64,000 nucleotides of DNA from Amylibacter marinus (lineage in GTDB: Bacteria; Pseudomonadota; Alphaproteobacteria; Rhodobacterales; Rhodobacteraceae), in NCBI RefSeq assembly GCF_030160015.1, contig NZ_BSNN01000004.1:124001-188000 (forward strand), in the 5' to 3' direction. Below are positions 1-8,617 of the stretch, in pieces (within the stretch, counting starts at the first letter, position 1; each line of letters opens with the position of its first letter). The notes under the pieces are model-generated. The model was not told the origin of the DNA and did no database searches. It saw only the letters and a list, made by a program, of their open reading frames with translations. A program made the position numbers and the translations under genes.

Positions 1-1360
1 TTCCGGCCGTAACTACAATCTTATCTTCATTTGTGGCGAAATCATGACTACGCGCGGCACGCGCAGCAGAAACAACAGCATGCTTAAACCGACCAACCTC
101 GCCAGTTTGAACGCAATGCAACCCCCAAACCAATCCCAAACGACGCGCAGTGCCGATTTTAGGTGTTAGGGCGATAATTGGCACTTTCGGGCGTTCGCGC
201 GCGGCCAACAATGCAGTGGTACCAGAGGATGAGAAACAACAGATGGCCTTTACCTCGGTTGTTTCTGCGATCTCGCGCGCCGCGGCTGTGATCGCATCCG
301 CAACTGTGTCGCGCGCGGTGCTGCGCGTCGCCTCTATGCCCGTGCGATATGTGGCGTCTGCCTCTACGGAAATAGCAACGGCATGCATGGTTTTCACGGC
401 CTCAATCGGGTATTTCCCCGCAGCTGATTCCGCAGACAGCATAACCGCATCAGCCCCATCATAAATCGCGGTCGCAACATCGGAAACCTCGGCGCGGGTA
501 GGCACAGGGCTTTCGATCATGCTCTCCATCATTTGGGTCGCCACGACCACAGGCTTACCTGCGCGGCGGCTAGCAGCAACCAAACGTTTTTGTATAGGCG
601 GCACATCTTGCACTGGCAACTCTACCCCCAGATCGCCGCGGGCAACCATCACGCCATCGGCGACGGCCAATACATCATCAAATGCTTTTACGCATGCAGG
701 TTTTTCGACCTTTACCATAATGGCCGCGCGGCCATCGGCAAGGGCACGCGCCTCTTCGACATCTTCTGGGCGCTGAACAAATGAAAGCGCCAGCCAGTCC
801 ACCCCAAGAGAACAGACAAATTCCAGATCTTTTTTATCTTTTTCTGTAAGCGCGGCCAAAGGCAAGATCAGCTCAGGTACATTTACACCCTTTTTATTGG
901 ATATCTCGCCACCAACCTTGACCTCGCATACCGCGTAATCAGGTCCAAACTCTTTAACCACGACACGCAACTTACCATCATTGATAAGAAGAGTCGCACC
1001 AACCTCTAGGGCCTCGAAAATCTCTTTATGTGGCAATTGAACGCGCGTCGCATCCCCTGGGGTGTCATCCAGATCAAATCTAAAATCCTGCCCTTCAACG
1101 ATGGTTTCTTTACCGTTTGCAAATACACCACAGCGCAACTTTGGCCCCTGAAGGTCGGCCAGAATACAAATAGGGCGCCCAAGGTCACGTTCGATATCGC
1201 GGATCATTTGGTAACGATCCCGCATATCCGAATGCGCACCATGGCTCATATTTAGGCGGAAAACATCAACACCTTCTTCGTACAGCTGTTTGATGATGCC
1301 ATAGGAGTCTGACGCTGGGCCCAAAGTGGCCACAACCTTTACGTTCCTCATTCTTCTCAT
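1..1360 (-). CDS. pyk: Pyruvate kinase (C-terminus cut by window edge)
   Basis: Glycolytic enzyme converting phosphoenolpyruvate and ADP to pyruvate and ATP in the cytoplasm. The reading frame is open from the ATG at 1360 to the window edge (453 codons). Near the N-terminus it shows FRLNMSHG and DLQGPKLR, both hallmarks of pyruvate kinase, and further on LALSFVQRPED. The last visible residues (KIVVTAG) are the usual C-terminal strand, so only some 20-25 residues should be missing compared with the usual ~480. The ATG at 1360 is preceded by AAGGGA at good spacing; a second ATG three codons later is possible. It reads leftward, away from the DUF1244 gene, with a 267-base intergenic region that holds the promoter and no gene I can see. 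Confidence 0.95.
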   Translation of the reverse strand, partial: MRRMRNVKVVATLGPASDSYGIIKQLYEEGVDVFRLNMSHGAHSDMRDRYQMIRDIERDLGRPICILADLQGPKLRCGVFANGKETIVEGQDFRFDLDDTPGDATRVQLPHKEIFEALEVGATLLINDGKLRVVVKEFGPDYAVCEVKVGGEISNKKGVNVPELILPLAALTEKDKKDLEFVCSLGVDWLALSFVQRPEDVEEARALADGRAAIMVKVEKPACVKAFDDVLAVADGVMVARGDLGVELPVQDVPPIQKRLVAASRRAGKPVVVATQMMESMIESPVPTRAEVSDVATAIYDGADAVMLSAESAAGKYPIEAVKTMHAVAISVEADATYRTGIEATRSTARDTVADAITAAAREIAETTEVKAICCFSSSGTTALLAARERPKVPIIALTPKIGTARRLGLVWGLHCVQTGEVGRFKHAVVSAARAARSHDFATNEDKIVVTAG

Positions 1361-1627
1361 GATAGTATCCCTTGCGCGAATTTATCGCGTCTACACGTCT
1401 TTTTAATACCTTGATCACCAAGGTCAAATTTTCAATTCTTAACTACCTAACGAATGTAACACGATTATGATAGCGCAAACGGTACAAAACCCAAAATATT
1501 CGCAAATTGGCGTCCGGCGCTGCAAAACCGCCTATAAATATAGCGCATTTGTGTAGATCGCACCGCTTGCGCTTCGCTTTCCGGCAGAGATATACTAACC
1601 AGAAATCCCCGACCTAAGGAGTGGCGC

Positions 1628-1921
1628 ATGGATCACCAAACACAGATAGAGCTAGAGGCCGCCGCATTTCGCCGCCTACAGGCGCACCTGAAAGAACGCA
1701 CCGATGTTCAGAATATCGACATGATGAACCTTGCAGGTTTTTGCCGAAACTGTCTATCGCGCTGGTATCAAGAGGCGGCCAATGAACAAGGTATCGAGAT
1801 GACCAAAGAGGAAGGTCGCGCGCATTTCTATGGCATGCCATTTTCCCAATGGAAGGCCCAACACCAGTCTGATGCGAACAGCGATCAAATGGCCGCATTC
1901 GAAAAGAGCCACCCGAAATAA
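1628..1921 (+). CDS. DUF1244 family protein
   Basis: A 97-residue cytoplasmic protein of unknown function, conserved in Alphaproteobacteria and some Gammaproteobacteria. The central block NIDMMNLAGFCRNCLSRWY, with two cysteines three residues apart, followed by GMPFSQWK, is the signature of this family, and the whole length fits it. The start is supported by a ribosome binding site (CTAAGGAG) just before the ATG. It stands alone, reading rightward between the divergent pyruvate kinase gene and the convergent D-amino acid operon. Family assignment is firm; biochemical role is not known to me. Confidence 0.9.
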   Translation: MDHQTQIELEAAAFRRLQAHLKERTDVQNIDMMNLAGFCRNCLSRWYQEAANEQGIEMTKEEGRAHFYGMPFSQWKAQHQSDANSDQMAAFEKSHPK

Positions 1922-1945
1922 TTGGGGCGGCTCTATGCCATTAGA

Positions 1946-2809
1946 TCAGATTGCAACTTTGCGCATTTCATCTAGGTAGATTTCGCGCAAACGCAGGGCA
2001 ACAGGGCCTGGCGCGCCATCCCCTAGGGTCTGACCGTCGATAGACACCACAGGCATCACAAATGCAGAGGCAGAGGTGGTAAAGGCTTCGTCCGCCGCCT
2101 TGGCCTCTTCAACGGTAAATGCCCGCTCTTCAATCTGCATCTGTGCTTCATTGGCAAAACGTAGAACTGCGGCGCGGGTAATGCCGTGCAGGATATCGTT
2201 GGATAGCTGACGCGTGATAATCACCCCGTCTTTTACGATATAGGCATTATTAGATGTGCCCTCGGTCACCGCACCATCCTCGACCAACCATGCATCATCT
2301 GCACCTGCGGCCTTGGCCATCATTTTGCCCATCGAAGGATAAAGCAATTGCACGGTCTTGATGTCGCGCCGCGCCCAACGCATGTCTGGGATAGAGATCA
2401 CCGACGCACCTTTTGCCGCTGCGGGGCTGTTGGCAAGGCCCGGTTTGTTTTGGGTAAACAGCACAATCGTGCGCGGCGTTTCCTCTGGGTCTGGAAATGC
2501 GAAATCGCGATCAGCCGGAGCCCCGCGGGTGATTTGCAAATAGACCAAGCCCTCTTCAATATTATTTCTCGAGACCAGCTGACGGTGGATTTCCAACAAT
2601 TCTTCTGTGGTAACAGGACTTGGCATATCCAATTCTGCCAACGAACGCGCCAGCCGCACAGCATGGCCATCAAAATCGACCAATTTTCCATCTAACACCG
2701 AGGTTACCTCGTAAACCCCATCGGCCATCAAAAACCCACGGTCAAATATGGATACCTTTGCTTGATCTTCGGGCAGGTATTCACCGTTTACGTATACTGT
2801 GCGTGTCAT
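1946..2809 (-). CDS. dat: D-amino-acid transaminase (class IV aminotransferase)
   Basis: PLP-dependent fold-type IV aminotransferase, 287 residues, the normal length. Sequence shows the N-terminal VYVNGEYLPEDQAKVSIFDRGF, the RRDIKT block holding the presumed PLP lysine, and the cofactor-binding VTEGTSNNAYIV segment. Class IV enzymes include branched-chain transaminase, aminodeoxychorismate lyase and D-amino-acid transaminase. The N-terminal form and the operon partners favour the last, which moves the amino group of D-amino acids onto 2-oxoglutarate to give D-glutamate. It is the last gene of a leftward operon, two bases after the dgcA-like gene, so its product D-glutamate could feed directly into the two enzymes encoded upstream. 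Confidence 0.82.
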   Translation of the reverse strand: MTRTVYVNGEYLPEDQAKVSIFDRGFLMADGVYEVTSVLDGKLVDFDGHAVRLARSLAELDMPSPVTTEELLEIHRQLVSRNNIEEGLVYLQITRGAPADRDFAFPDPEETPRTIVLFTQNKPGLANSPAAAKGASVISIPDMRWARRDIKTVQLLYPSMGKMMAKAAGADDAWLVEDGAVTEGTSNNAYIVKDGVIITRQLSNDILHGITRAAVLRFANEAQMQIEERAFTVEEAKAADEAFTTSASAFVMPVVSIDGQTLGDGAPGPVALRLREIYLDEMRKVAI

Positions 2810-2811
2810 TG

Positions 2812-3780
2812 TTATCCCCAGAGGTCGGGCCGCGGGGGGTGCACCCCTTTGGCGTCATAAAATAATTTGCTGGCACGGTCTTCGCCTAACAATAGCGGCC
2901 CGTCAAGATCAACCAGCGCCGCACCCTGTGCAATTAGCACCGCAGGCGCCATTGCCAAAGAAGACCCGACCATACAGCCAACCATAACCTCAAACCCAAG
3001 TGCGCGGGCCGCCGAGCGCAGACGCAAAGCCTCGGTCAGGCCGCCGGTCTTGTCCAGCTTGATATTAATCATGTCATATTTTCCCACCAGATCAGGCAGA
3101 CTGTCGCTGTCGTGACAGCTCTCATCAGCGCAAACAGGTAGAACACGTTCGATCTCGCGCAAGGCCTCATCAGCCCCTGCGGGCAAGGGCTGTTCCACCA
3201 TCGCAACCCCAAGATCAACCAATACCGGCGCTAGGGTTTGATAGAGCTCTGGCGTCCAGCCCTCATTCGCATCAACAATAATTTTAGCATCCAGTGCCCC
3301 CGCACGCACCGCGCGAATACGCTCAACATCCTGTGCACCACCGCCCAGCTTGGTTTTTAACAGCGGGCGAAAGGCATTCTTCGCCGCCTGTGCATTCATC
3401 GCCTCGGGCGTATCCAGCGATAGGGTGTAGGCCGTGATTTCAGCACTTGGTTCACTAAGCCCTGCCAATTGCCATACGGGTTGCCCCGCCTCTTTCGCCT
3501 CTAGATCCCACAGGGCGCAATCAACGGCATTGCGCGCAGCGCCCGCAGGTAACAGCCCCCCCAAATCTACGCGGCTAAACGCGCGCGGCAAGGACTGGAT
3601 TTCTGCCTGAACGGACGCCATGGTTTCACCGTAGCGCGCATAGGGCACGCATTCGCCCCGCCCCCGATGATCACCCCGCTCGATGGTCACCGTAAGAACA
3701 TTTGCCTCTGTGCGAGAACCACGCGAAATTGTAAAAACCTGCGCCAGCTGAAAGGCGTCGTGTGTTACTGAAATTTTCAT
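2812..3780 (-). CDS. dgcA: Enolase-superfamily epimerase: N-acetyl-D-glutamate racemase DgcA or dipeptide epimerase
   Basis: 322-residue member of the muconate-lactonizing-enzyme subgroup of the enolase superfamily. The KTK acid/base motif (LLKTKLGGG), the metal ligands in IIVDANEGW, MVEQPLP and VCADES, and the second-base lysine in DMINIKLDKTGG are all visible, so it should be active. Members are usually annotated L-Ala-D/L-Glu epimerase. A sub-branch next to a DUF1611 gene has been described as N-acetyl-D-glutamate racemase (DgcA) of marine D-glutamate degradation. Because the upstream neighbour (9-base gap) is a DUF1611/DgcN homologue and the downstream one a D-amino-acid transaminase, I favour DgcA; dipeptide epimerase for murein-peptide recycling is the alternative. 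Confidence 0.82.
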   Translation of the reverse strand: MKISVTHDAFQLAQVFTISRGSRTEANVLTVTIERGDHRGRGECVPYARYGETMASVQAEIQSLPRAFSRVDLGGLLPAGAARNAVDCALWDLEAKEAGQPVWQLAGLSEPSAEITAYTLSLDTPEAMNAQAAKNAFRPLLKTKLGGGAQDVERIRAVRAGALDAKIIVDANEGWTPELYQTLAPVLVDLGVAMVEQPLPAGADEALREIERVLPVCADESCHDSDSLPDLVGKYDMINIKLDKTGGLTEALRLRSAARALGFEVMVGCMVGSSLAMAPAVLIAQGAALVDLDGPLLLGEDRASKLFYDAKGVHPPRPDLWG

Positions 3781-3789
3781 GTGATCGAG

Positions 3790-4791
3790 TTAGCAGTTTT
3801 CCAAGGCGTCAACCAGACGTGCGGCACCATGGCGGAATGGATCAACAGTTGGCAACCCCAATTCCGCCTCTACCTTGGCCAAATAGGCTGTGGCATCGGC
3901 ATCAGAAAGGTGCTGGGTATTCACAGAAATCCCTACAACCTGAACACCTGGATTCACAACACGGGCCAAAACCAATGCTGTATCGCGCAGCTCTTCAAGG
4001 GTGGGCTGCTGATAATCAGGCAATCCTCGCATATGCTCGCGGGTGGGCTCATGGCACAGAATCAGCGCATCAGGCTGCCCCCCATGGATCAACGCCATAG
4101 TAACCCCGGAATAAGAGGCGTGATACAGGCTACCCTGCCCTTCGATCAAATCCCAATGATCCGCATCATTATCTGGTGTTAGGTATTCAACAGAGCCGGC
4201 CATGAAGTCCGCAATCACTGCATCCAGGGGCACACCATCGCCAGTGATCAAAATACCGGTTTGGCCGGTGGCGCGAAACGTAACCTTTGCGTTACGAGCG
4301 CGCATTTCTTTCTCCATCGCAAGGGCTGTATACATTTTACCCACAGAGCAATCGGTGCCAACGGCCAAGCATCGCTTACCACTACGCGGTTTTCCCGTAG
4401 CAATGGGATAGGCAACGGAGGGAATGCGCACATCATGTAGCGCACGGCCCTCTTTTTCTGCCTTCGCGACTAGATCCGCCTCGTCGCGCAATAGATTATG
4501 CAACCCCGAGGCGATATCCAACCCAGCTTCCAAGGCCTCGATGAGCACAGATTTCCATTCAGCACTGATAACACCGCCGCGGTTGGCCACGCCAATTACC
4601 AATGTCTTACAACCGGCTGCAACGGCCTCGGCTATTGATAGATCAGGCAGGCCCAGATCAGCCTTACAGCCATCCATGCGATATTGCCCCAAGCCCAATT
4701 CTGGGCGCCAATCTTTGATGCCCTGCGCAACCTTTGCTGCCAACGGATCGGGGGCATCCCCTAGAAACAATAGATATGGTGTATTAATCAT
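3790..4791 (-). CDS. dgcN: DUF1611 family protein, likely D-glutamate N-acetyltransferase DgcN
   Basis: 333-residue cytoplasmic protein of the DUF1611 family, with a P-loop-like GTDCSVGK near the middle (about residue 147) and the conserved EGQGSLYHASYSGVT block in the C-terminal half. Members of this family have been reported to acetylate D-glutamate with acetyl-CoA (DgcN), after which DgcA racemises the N-acetyl product and a deacetylase gives L-glutamate. First gene of the leftward dgcN-dgcA-transaminase operon. No dedicated deacetylase gene is seen nearby. The function is family-based and supported by the neighbours. The 132 bases upstream contain repeats described separately. Confidence 0.82.
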   Translation of the reverse strand: MINTPYLLFLGDAPDPLAAKVAQGIKDWRPELGLGQYRMDGCKADLGLPDLSIAEAVAAGCKTLVIGVANRGGVISAEWKSVLIEALEAGLDIASGLHNLLRDEADLVAKAEKEGRALHDVRIPSVAYPIATGKPRSGKRCLAVGTDCSVGKMYTALAMEKEMRARNAKVTFRATGQTGILITGDGVPLDAVIADFMAGSVEYLTPDNDADHWDLIEGQGSLYHASYSGVTMALIHGGQPDALILCHEPTREHMRGLPDYQQPTLEELRDTALVLARVVNPGVQVVGISVNTQHLSDADATAYLAKVEAELGLPTVDPFRHGAARLVDALENC

Positions 4792-4858
4792 GGCAGTCCT
4801 CGATTCAAAGTTCGCACGAAAAATGCCACGATGAAGATCGAAGTTTCTGCCTAGTTGC

Positions 4859-4918
4859 GCGCCAAATAGGTTAATTTTGCAAGATTATCCCAAACAGGCG
4901 GGATACTGCGCCAAATAG
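4859..4918. promoter_or_regulatory. Direct repeats upstream of the dgcN operon
   Basis: The 11-base sequence GCGCCAAATAG occurs twice in the same orientation, at 4859-4869 and 4908-4918, in the short region upstream of dgcN. Between them lies an interrupted inverted repeat ATCCC-N8-GGGAT (about 4887-4904). The arrangement resembles an activator or repressor site for the D-amino acid operon, but no regulator gene is adjacent, so this is inference only. Confidence 0.3.
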
Positions 4919-4923
4919 TTGCA

Positions 4924-5268
4924 CTAACCCAGCAATGCGATGGGTGCATCTTCTGTTAGCACGAAATCAACGGGTTGCTGCGATACAACATTTGTCAGGC
5001 GTTTGTACTCGTATTTGATAAAATCGCCCTGTTGTTCAGCAAAAACAATCAAACATTGATACAGGTGCTTTGGCCCATCAAAAACATCCACACGCCCGCG
5101 CAAGGCTGGCGCCATATCAACAGGCAGCGAGAAACCACCCTGCCAAGTTTCGTGAATACGCAGAACCTCTTCGTTGGCATGAACACATAGCCGGCTGCTG
5201 TTTCGCAGCGCCTTGGTTTGCGCCTTTTCCAAACCGGCCCGCACCTCTGGGGATAGAAAACTGTCCAT
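4924..5268 (-). CDS. Conserved hypothetical protein
   Basis: A 114-residue protein without signal peptide or membrane segment; no family recognised. It is fairly hydrophilic with mixed alpha/beta character (LRIHETWQGGFSL, YQCLIVFAEQQGDFIKYEYK). I start it at the ATG at 5268, which has GAGGG six bases upstream, rather than at an earlier TTG at 5283. It follows cobM on the same strand after 72 bases and may be the last gene of the cobalamin operon, though nothing in the sequence ties it to that pathway. Confidence 0.7.
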   Translation of the reverse strand: MDSFLSPEVRAGLEKAQTKALRNSSRLCVHANEEVLRIHETWQGGFSLPVDMAPALRGRVDVFDGPKHLYQCLIVFAEQQGDFIKYEYKRLTNVVSQQPVDFVLTEDAPIALLG

Positions 5269-5340
5269 TGTACCCTCGATCAACTTCTTAATTCATTATC
5301 TAGCGGTATACTCGCATAAACAAGTAACAAAAGAATTACA

Positions 5341-6132
5341 TCAAGTATTGTGGTCCTCTACCAAATCAATGCCCTTTACGGGGCGCAAAACATGCGGCGT
5401 ATTCGGATCATACAGCGCGCTATCCACAAAATCTTGGCTGGCCGCAAGTGCTGGCCCCACCATAATAAGGGCAGTGCGGGTGATCTTCTCTGCCCGTACC
5501 TTTTTACGGATATCGCTTAGGGTTCCTCGGATAATTTTTTGATCTGGCCAGCCCACGCGGTAACCAACGACCACCGGACAATCCGCACCGTAATGCGGCA
5601 CCAGCTGACGCTCTATCTCGCGCATGTTACGCACCGCCAAATGAATGGCCAGTGTTGCTCCGGTACGTCCAAAATTATCCAGTGTTTCGTGTTCTGGCAT
5701 CGATGTAGACTGCATCGACATACGTGTCAGTACGATCGATTGCGCGACCTCGGGGATGGTCAATTCTTGGCCCATCGCCGCCGCCATCGCCGCATAGGCG
5801 GGCACACCGGGAATGATCTCATAGGGGATATTATCGGCCTTCAGGCGGCGAATTTGCTCTGCAATTGCCCCATAAAGAGAGGGATCACCAGAATGAACCC
5901 GCGCCACATCTTCGCCGCGCCCATGGGCGGCCAGTATGTCTGCGTGGGTGTCATCCAATGTCATCACTGCCGTGTCCTTCACCACCGCATCCTTTGGCGC
6001 ACAGGCAACAACCGCCTCTGGCACCAAAGAGCCTGCATAAAGACACACAGGACAACGTTCGATCATACTCTTGGCCTTTAGGGTGATTAAATCCGGATCG
6101 CCCGGGCCTGCACCGATGAAATAAACGGTCAT
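5341..6132 (-). CDS. cobM: Precorrin-4 C11-methyltransferase
   Basis: SAM-dependent methyltransferase of corrin ring synthesis that methylates C11 of (cobalt-)precorrin-4. 263 residues. The N-terminal YFIGAGPGDPDLITLKA is the glycine-rich motif of the tetrapyrrole methylase family; VHSGDPSLYGA and YEIIPGVPAYAAMAAAMGQELTIPEV are characteristic of CobM/CbiF. Its start overlaps the end of the cbiG-cobJ fusion gene by four bases (ATGA), indicating translational coupling. In the early-cobalt route the same enzyme type is called CbiF; sequence alone does not separate the two. Confidence 0.93.
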   Translation of the reverse strand: MTVYFIGAGPGDPDLITLKAKSMIERCPVCLYAGSLVPEAVVACAPKDAVVKDTAVMTLDDTHADILAAHGRGEDVARVHSGDPSLYGAIAEQIRRLKADNIPYEIIPGVPAYAAMAAAMGQELTIPEVAQSIVLTRMSMQSTSMPEHETLDNFGRTGATLAIHLAVRNMREIERQLVPHYGADCPVVVGYRVGWPDQKIIRGTLSDIRKKVRAEKITRTALIMVGPALAASQDFVDSALYDPNTPHVLRPVKGIDLVEDHNT

Positions 6133-7925
6133 GACAAGTCTCCATCGATTTTACGTGCATATCCGCGCGGTGTATACATTCGCTCCCCGCGCCCCAGTTG
6201 CGCCAAGCGAGAATGCGAAGACCCGATTAAAACCACGGTCAACATATCGACTTCGTCCACCTCTAGCTCGGATAGTTTTCGATAACGGATGTGCTCTTCT
6301 GGTCGGCCTAATGAGCTGGCCAACATCACAGGCGTATCTGCAGGTCTGTGTTCTAGCAATATGTCCCGCGCCTCGGCCAGTAATGTGCGCCGCCTCTTTG
6401 AGACTGGATTATAAAAAGCAATGACGAAGTCGCCTTTGGCCGCCGCATGTAGGCGCTGTACGATGGTTTCGCGCGGCGTAAGCAAATCCGACAAGGAGAT
6501 CGCACAGAAATCATGCCCCAAGGGGGCCCCAGCGCGCGCGGCCGCCCCCTGAAGAGCGGAAACACCAGGGGTGCATTTCACTTCGACACGCTTGGCCGCA
6601 TCAGAAACGCCCAGCGCATCCGCGCCGCGATCCATCAATTCAAACACCAAGGCCCCCATGGCATAAATCCCTGCATCCCCCGAGCAGATCAGAGCCACGT
6701 TTTTACCCTTGCCCGCCTGCTCCAGCGCATATCGGCAACGTTCCTCTTCGCCGCCCAATGGGAAATCGCTGCGGATTTTACCCTTGGCCAAGGGGCCAAG
6801 CAGATCGATATATAACCCATAGCCAACCAGCTCTTCCGCCTCGGCCACCAGCGCCGATGCTTCGGGTGTTCTCCATGAGTGTTGGCCGGGGCCGATACCG
6901 ATAATCGACAATTTCCCAACACTACGCCCCCTAAGTTCGATGATCGGCGATGCGCTCCGTGCCAAGGCACAGGTGGCATTGGTGGTTTTTTGCTTCTCGA
7001 CAGTTAGCGACCCTTGGGCCAGAGCAATGGCTGATGCCTCGCTCACGCCATGGCACCCAACCTCGTCAAAAACCACATCAGATGGGTTTGCCAATTGTGG
7101 GGTTAGCGCCTCTAACTCTGCGGGTTCAAACACACGAAACGGCACGCCAAGGCGGCGCGCCACCTCGATAATCGCAGGCTCGTCTGCCTTTAATGTCAGC
7201 GACCCAACACAGGCAATTGCGCCCTGTGCAATATCCGCTTTTTTCAGGGTTTCTTGCACCAAATCCCACATCTCGTCAGCCCCACACCCACGTGCACATC
7301 CCAAGCCTAGCGCAAAGTGCTGCGGGTGATACACAAGGCTGTTCTCGCCGCCCTGGGCGGGATGCTCGCCCACAACCAAGCTAACCTTACCTTTCGGGTC
7401 ATGGGGCAGATCAAAAATATTCTCGCCCCTGATTTGTGCCCCGTCGCCAGATAGCAAAGCCGCCATTACCGATTTGGCATCGCACGGATTTTGCAACGCA
7501 TAGCCCAGCGGCGGCTCGTCCAACGCGGCCCCCATGGCCACATCCCCTGCAGTGGTCACAACCGCCTGCGCGGACAGGGCTTGGGCGATTTGGCGTGTCA
7601 AACGGTTTGCCCCGCGGTGCCCACCCAAGATAGGCACAACCGCAGATCCATCATCGGGTATCGACAGAACCGGCGGCTCGGTGGTTTTATCGGCGATCAA
7701 GGGCGCAACTGCGCGCACCAATATCCCCGTGGCACAGATGCCAATTATGGGGGTTTTCGCCGCAAACAACGTGCGCACGTAATCCAATGCGTTATCAAAT
7801 TCGGCGTCCGCATTTGCAACGCGCCCCGCGCGCCCATGCAGAGGCGCGCCAAGAATATCCGCCACCTTGCGGGCGGTTTTGTAGCCTGATTCTGACAGGC
7901 AAATTACTACTGGGGTTACAGCCAC
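6129..7925 (-). CDS. cobJ: CbiG-CobJ fusion: cobalt-precorrin-5A hydrolase + precorrin-3B C17-methyltransferase
   Basis: 598-residue two-enzyme fusion. Residues 1 to about 190 match the N-terminal and middle CbiG regions (IADKTTEPPVLSIPDDG, VPILGGHRGANRL). About 200-325 is the CbiG C-terminal/CobE domain (LALGLGCARGCGADEM). From about 338 it is a tetrapyrrole methylase of CobJ/CbiH type (LSIIGIGPGQ, ALICSGDAGIYAMG, FVIAFYNPVSKRR). CbiG opens the delta-lactone of cobalt-precorrin-5A, a step only required when ring contraction follows the oxygen-independent route. CobJ/CbiH methylates C17 and contracts the ring. The gene overlaps cobI by 10 bases and cobM by 4. Confidence 0.92.
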   Translation of the reverse strand: MAVTPVVICLSESGYKTARKVADILGAPLHGRAGRVANADAEFDNALDYVRTLFAAKTPIIGICATGILVRAVAPLIADKTTEPPVLSIPDDGSAVVPILGGHRGANRLTRQIAQALSAQAVVTTAGDVAMGAALDEPPLGYALQNPCDAKSVMAALLSGDGAQIRGENIFDLPHDPKGKVSLVVGEHPAQGGENSLVYHPQHFALGLGCARGCGADEMWDLVQETLKKADIAQGAIACVGSLTLKADEPAIIEVARRLGVPFRVFEPAELEALTPQLANPSDVVFDEVGCHGVSEASAIALAQGSLTVEKQKTTNATCALARSASPIIELRGRSVGKLSIIGIGPGQHSWRTPEASALVAEAEELVGYGLYIDLLGPLAKGKIRSDFPLGGEEERCRYALEQAGKGKNVALICSGDAGIYAMGALVFELMDRGADALGVSDAAKRVEVKCTPGVSALQGAAARAGAPLGHDFCAISLSDLLTPRETIVQRLHAAAKGDFVIAFYNPVSKRRRTLLAEARDILLEHRPADTPVMLASSLGRPEEHIRYRKLSELEVDEVDMLTVVLIGSSHSRLAQLGRGERMYTPRGYARKIDGDLS

Positions 7926-8617
7926 GGATCATTTCCTTTGGTAACAAGAATCATAGAGAAATAGGGTGCCTTTTCGGGGGCATCCTCTAGGGGTAGAACA
8001 ACCTGATTTGGCAGGCTGGCGCGTTCGATATAGTGCGCATATTGGGTCAGGCCTAATTCATCCAGCATCCGCTTGATTTTTGGCAAATGCCGGCCAACCT
8101 TCATTATTGCAAATGAATCTGATACCCCAATGCGCGCCACCAGTTCTTCTGTGGGCAAGGGGGCAGGAAGAATTGTCAAAACCTCGTTGCGCGAGGACAA
8201 TGGCGCAGCCACCGCGGCCGCGCAGGCCGAAATAGAGGTCACACCTGGGATCACCTCTGTGGTGAATTCACCGCTAAGACGCGCGAACAAATACATAAAG
8301 GATCCATAGAAAAAAGGATCTCCCTCGCAAAGCACCACAACGTTTAACCCCTCGCTTAGATACTGTGCGATGGTGCTTGCGCCCTGATCATAGGCCGCCT
8401 GCGCCGGTGCACGTGCAACCGCCATTGGGATCTCAATCGACAGTTCGATACAATCCTCGGGTATAAATTCCTGAGCAATGCTGCGCGCAAAACTATCGCC
8501 ACCGACCAATGCAGGGTATGCCACAACATCGGCCTCTTTGATCAGGCGCACGGTCTTTAGGGTGATTAGTTCTGGGTCGCCAGGGCCAAGCCCCAGCCCG
8601 TATAAAACACCACTCAT
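7916..8617 (-). CDS. cobI: Precorrin-2 C20-methyltransferase
   Basis: 233-residue SAM-dependent methyltransferase adding the C20 methyl group to (cobalt-)precorrin-2/factor II. Shows the N-terminal LYGLGLGPGDPELITLKTVR signature, the VLCEGDPFFYGSFMY loop and EVIPGVTSISACAA, which identify CobI/CbiL. Stop and start codons overlap with neighbours on both sides (four bases with cobL, ten with the cbiG-cobJ gene), consistent with one polycistronic mRNA. Specificity for metal-free or cobalt-containing substrate cannot be read from the sequence; the presence of CbiX upstream suggests the latter. Confidence 0.93.
   Translation of the reverse strand: MSGVLYGLGLGPGDPELITLKTVRLIKEADVVAYPALVGGDSFARSIAQEFIPEDCIELSIEIPMAVARAPAQAAYDQGASTIAQYLSEGLNVVVLCEGDPFFYGSFMYLFARLSGEFTTEVIPGVTSISACAAAVAAPLSSRNEVLTILPAPLPTEELVARIGVSDSFAIMKVGRHLPKIKRMLDELGLTQYAHYIERASLPNQVVLPLEDAPEKAPYFSMILVTKGNDPWL

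Noticed and set aside
1405-1430. CCTTG-ATCAC-CAAGG inverted repeat upstream of pyruvate kinase as an operator
   Set aside because: The arms are only five bases and no other support exists; too weak to list as a feature.
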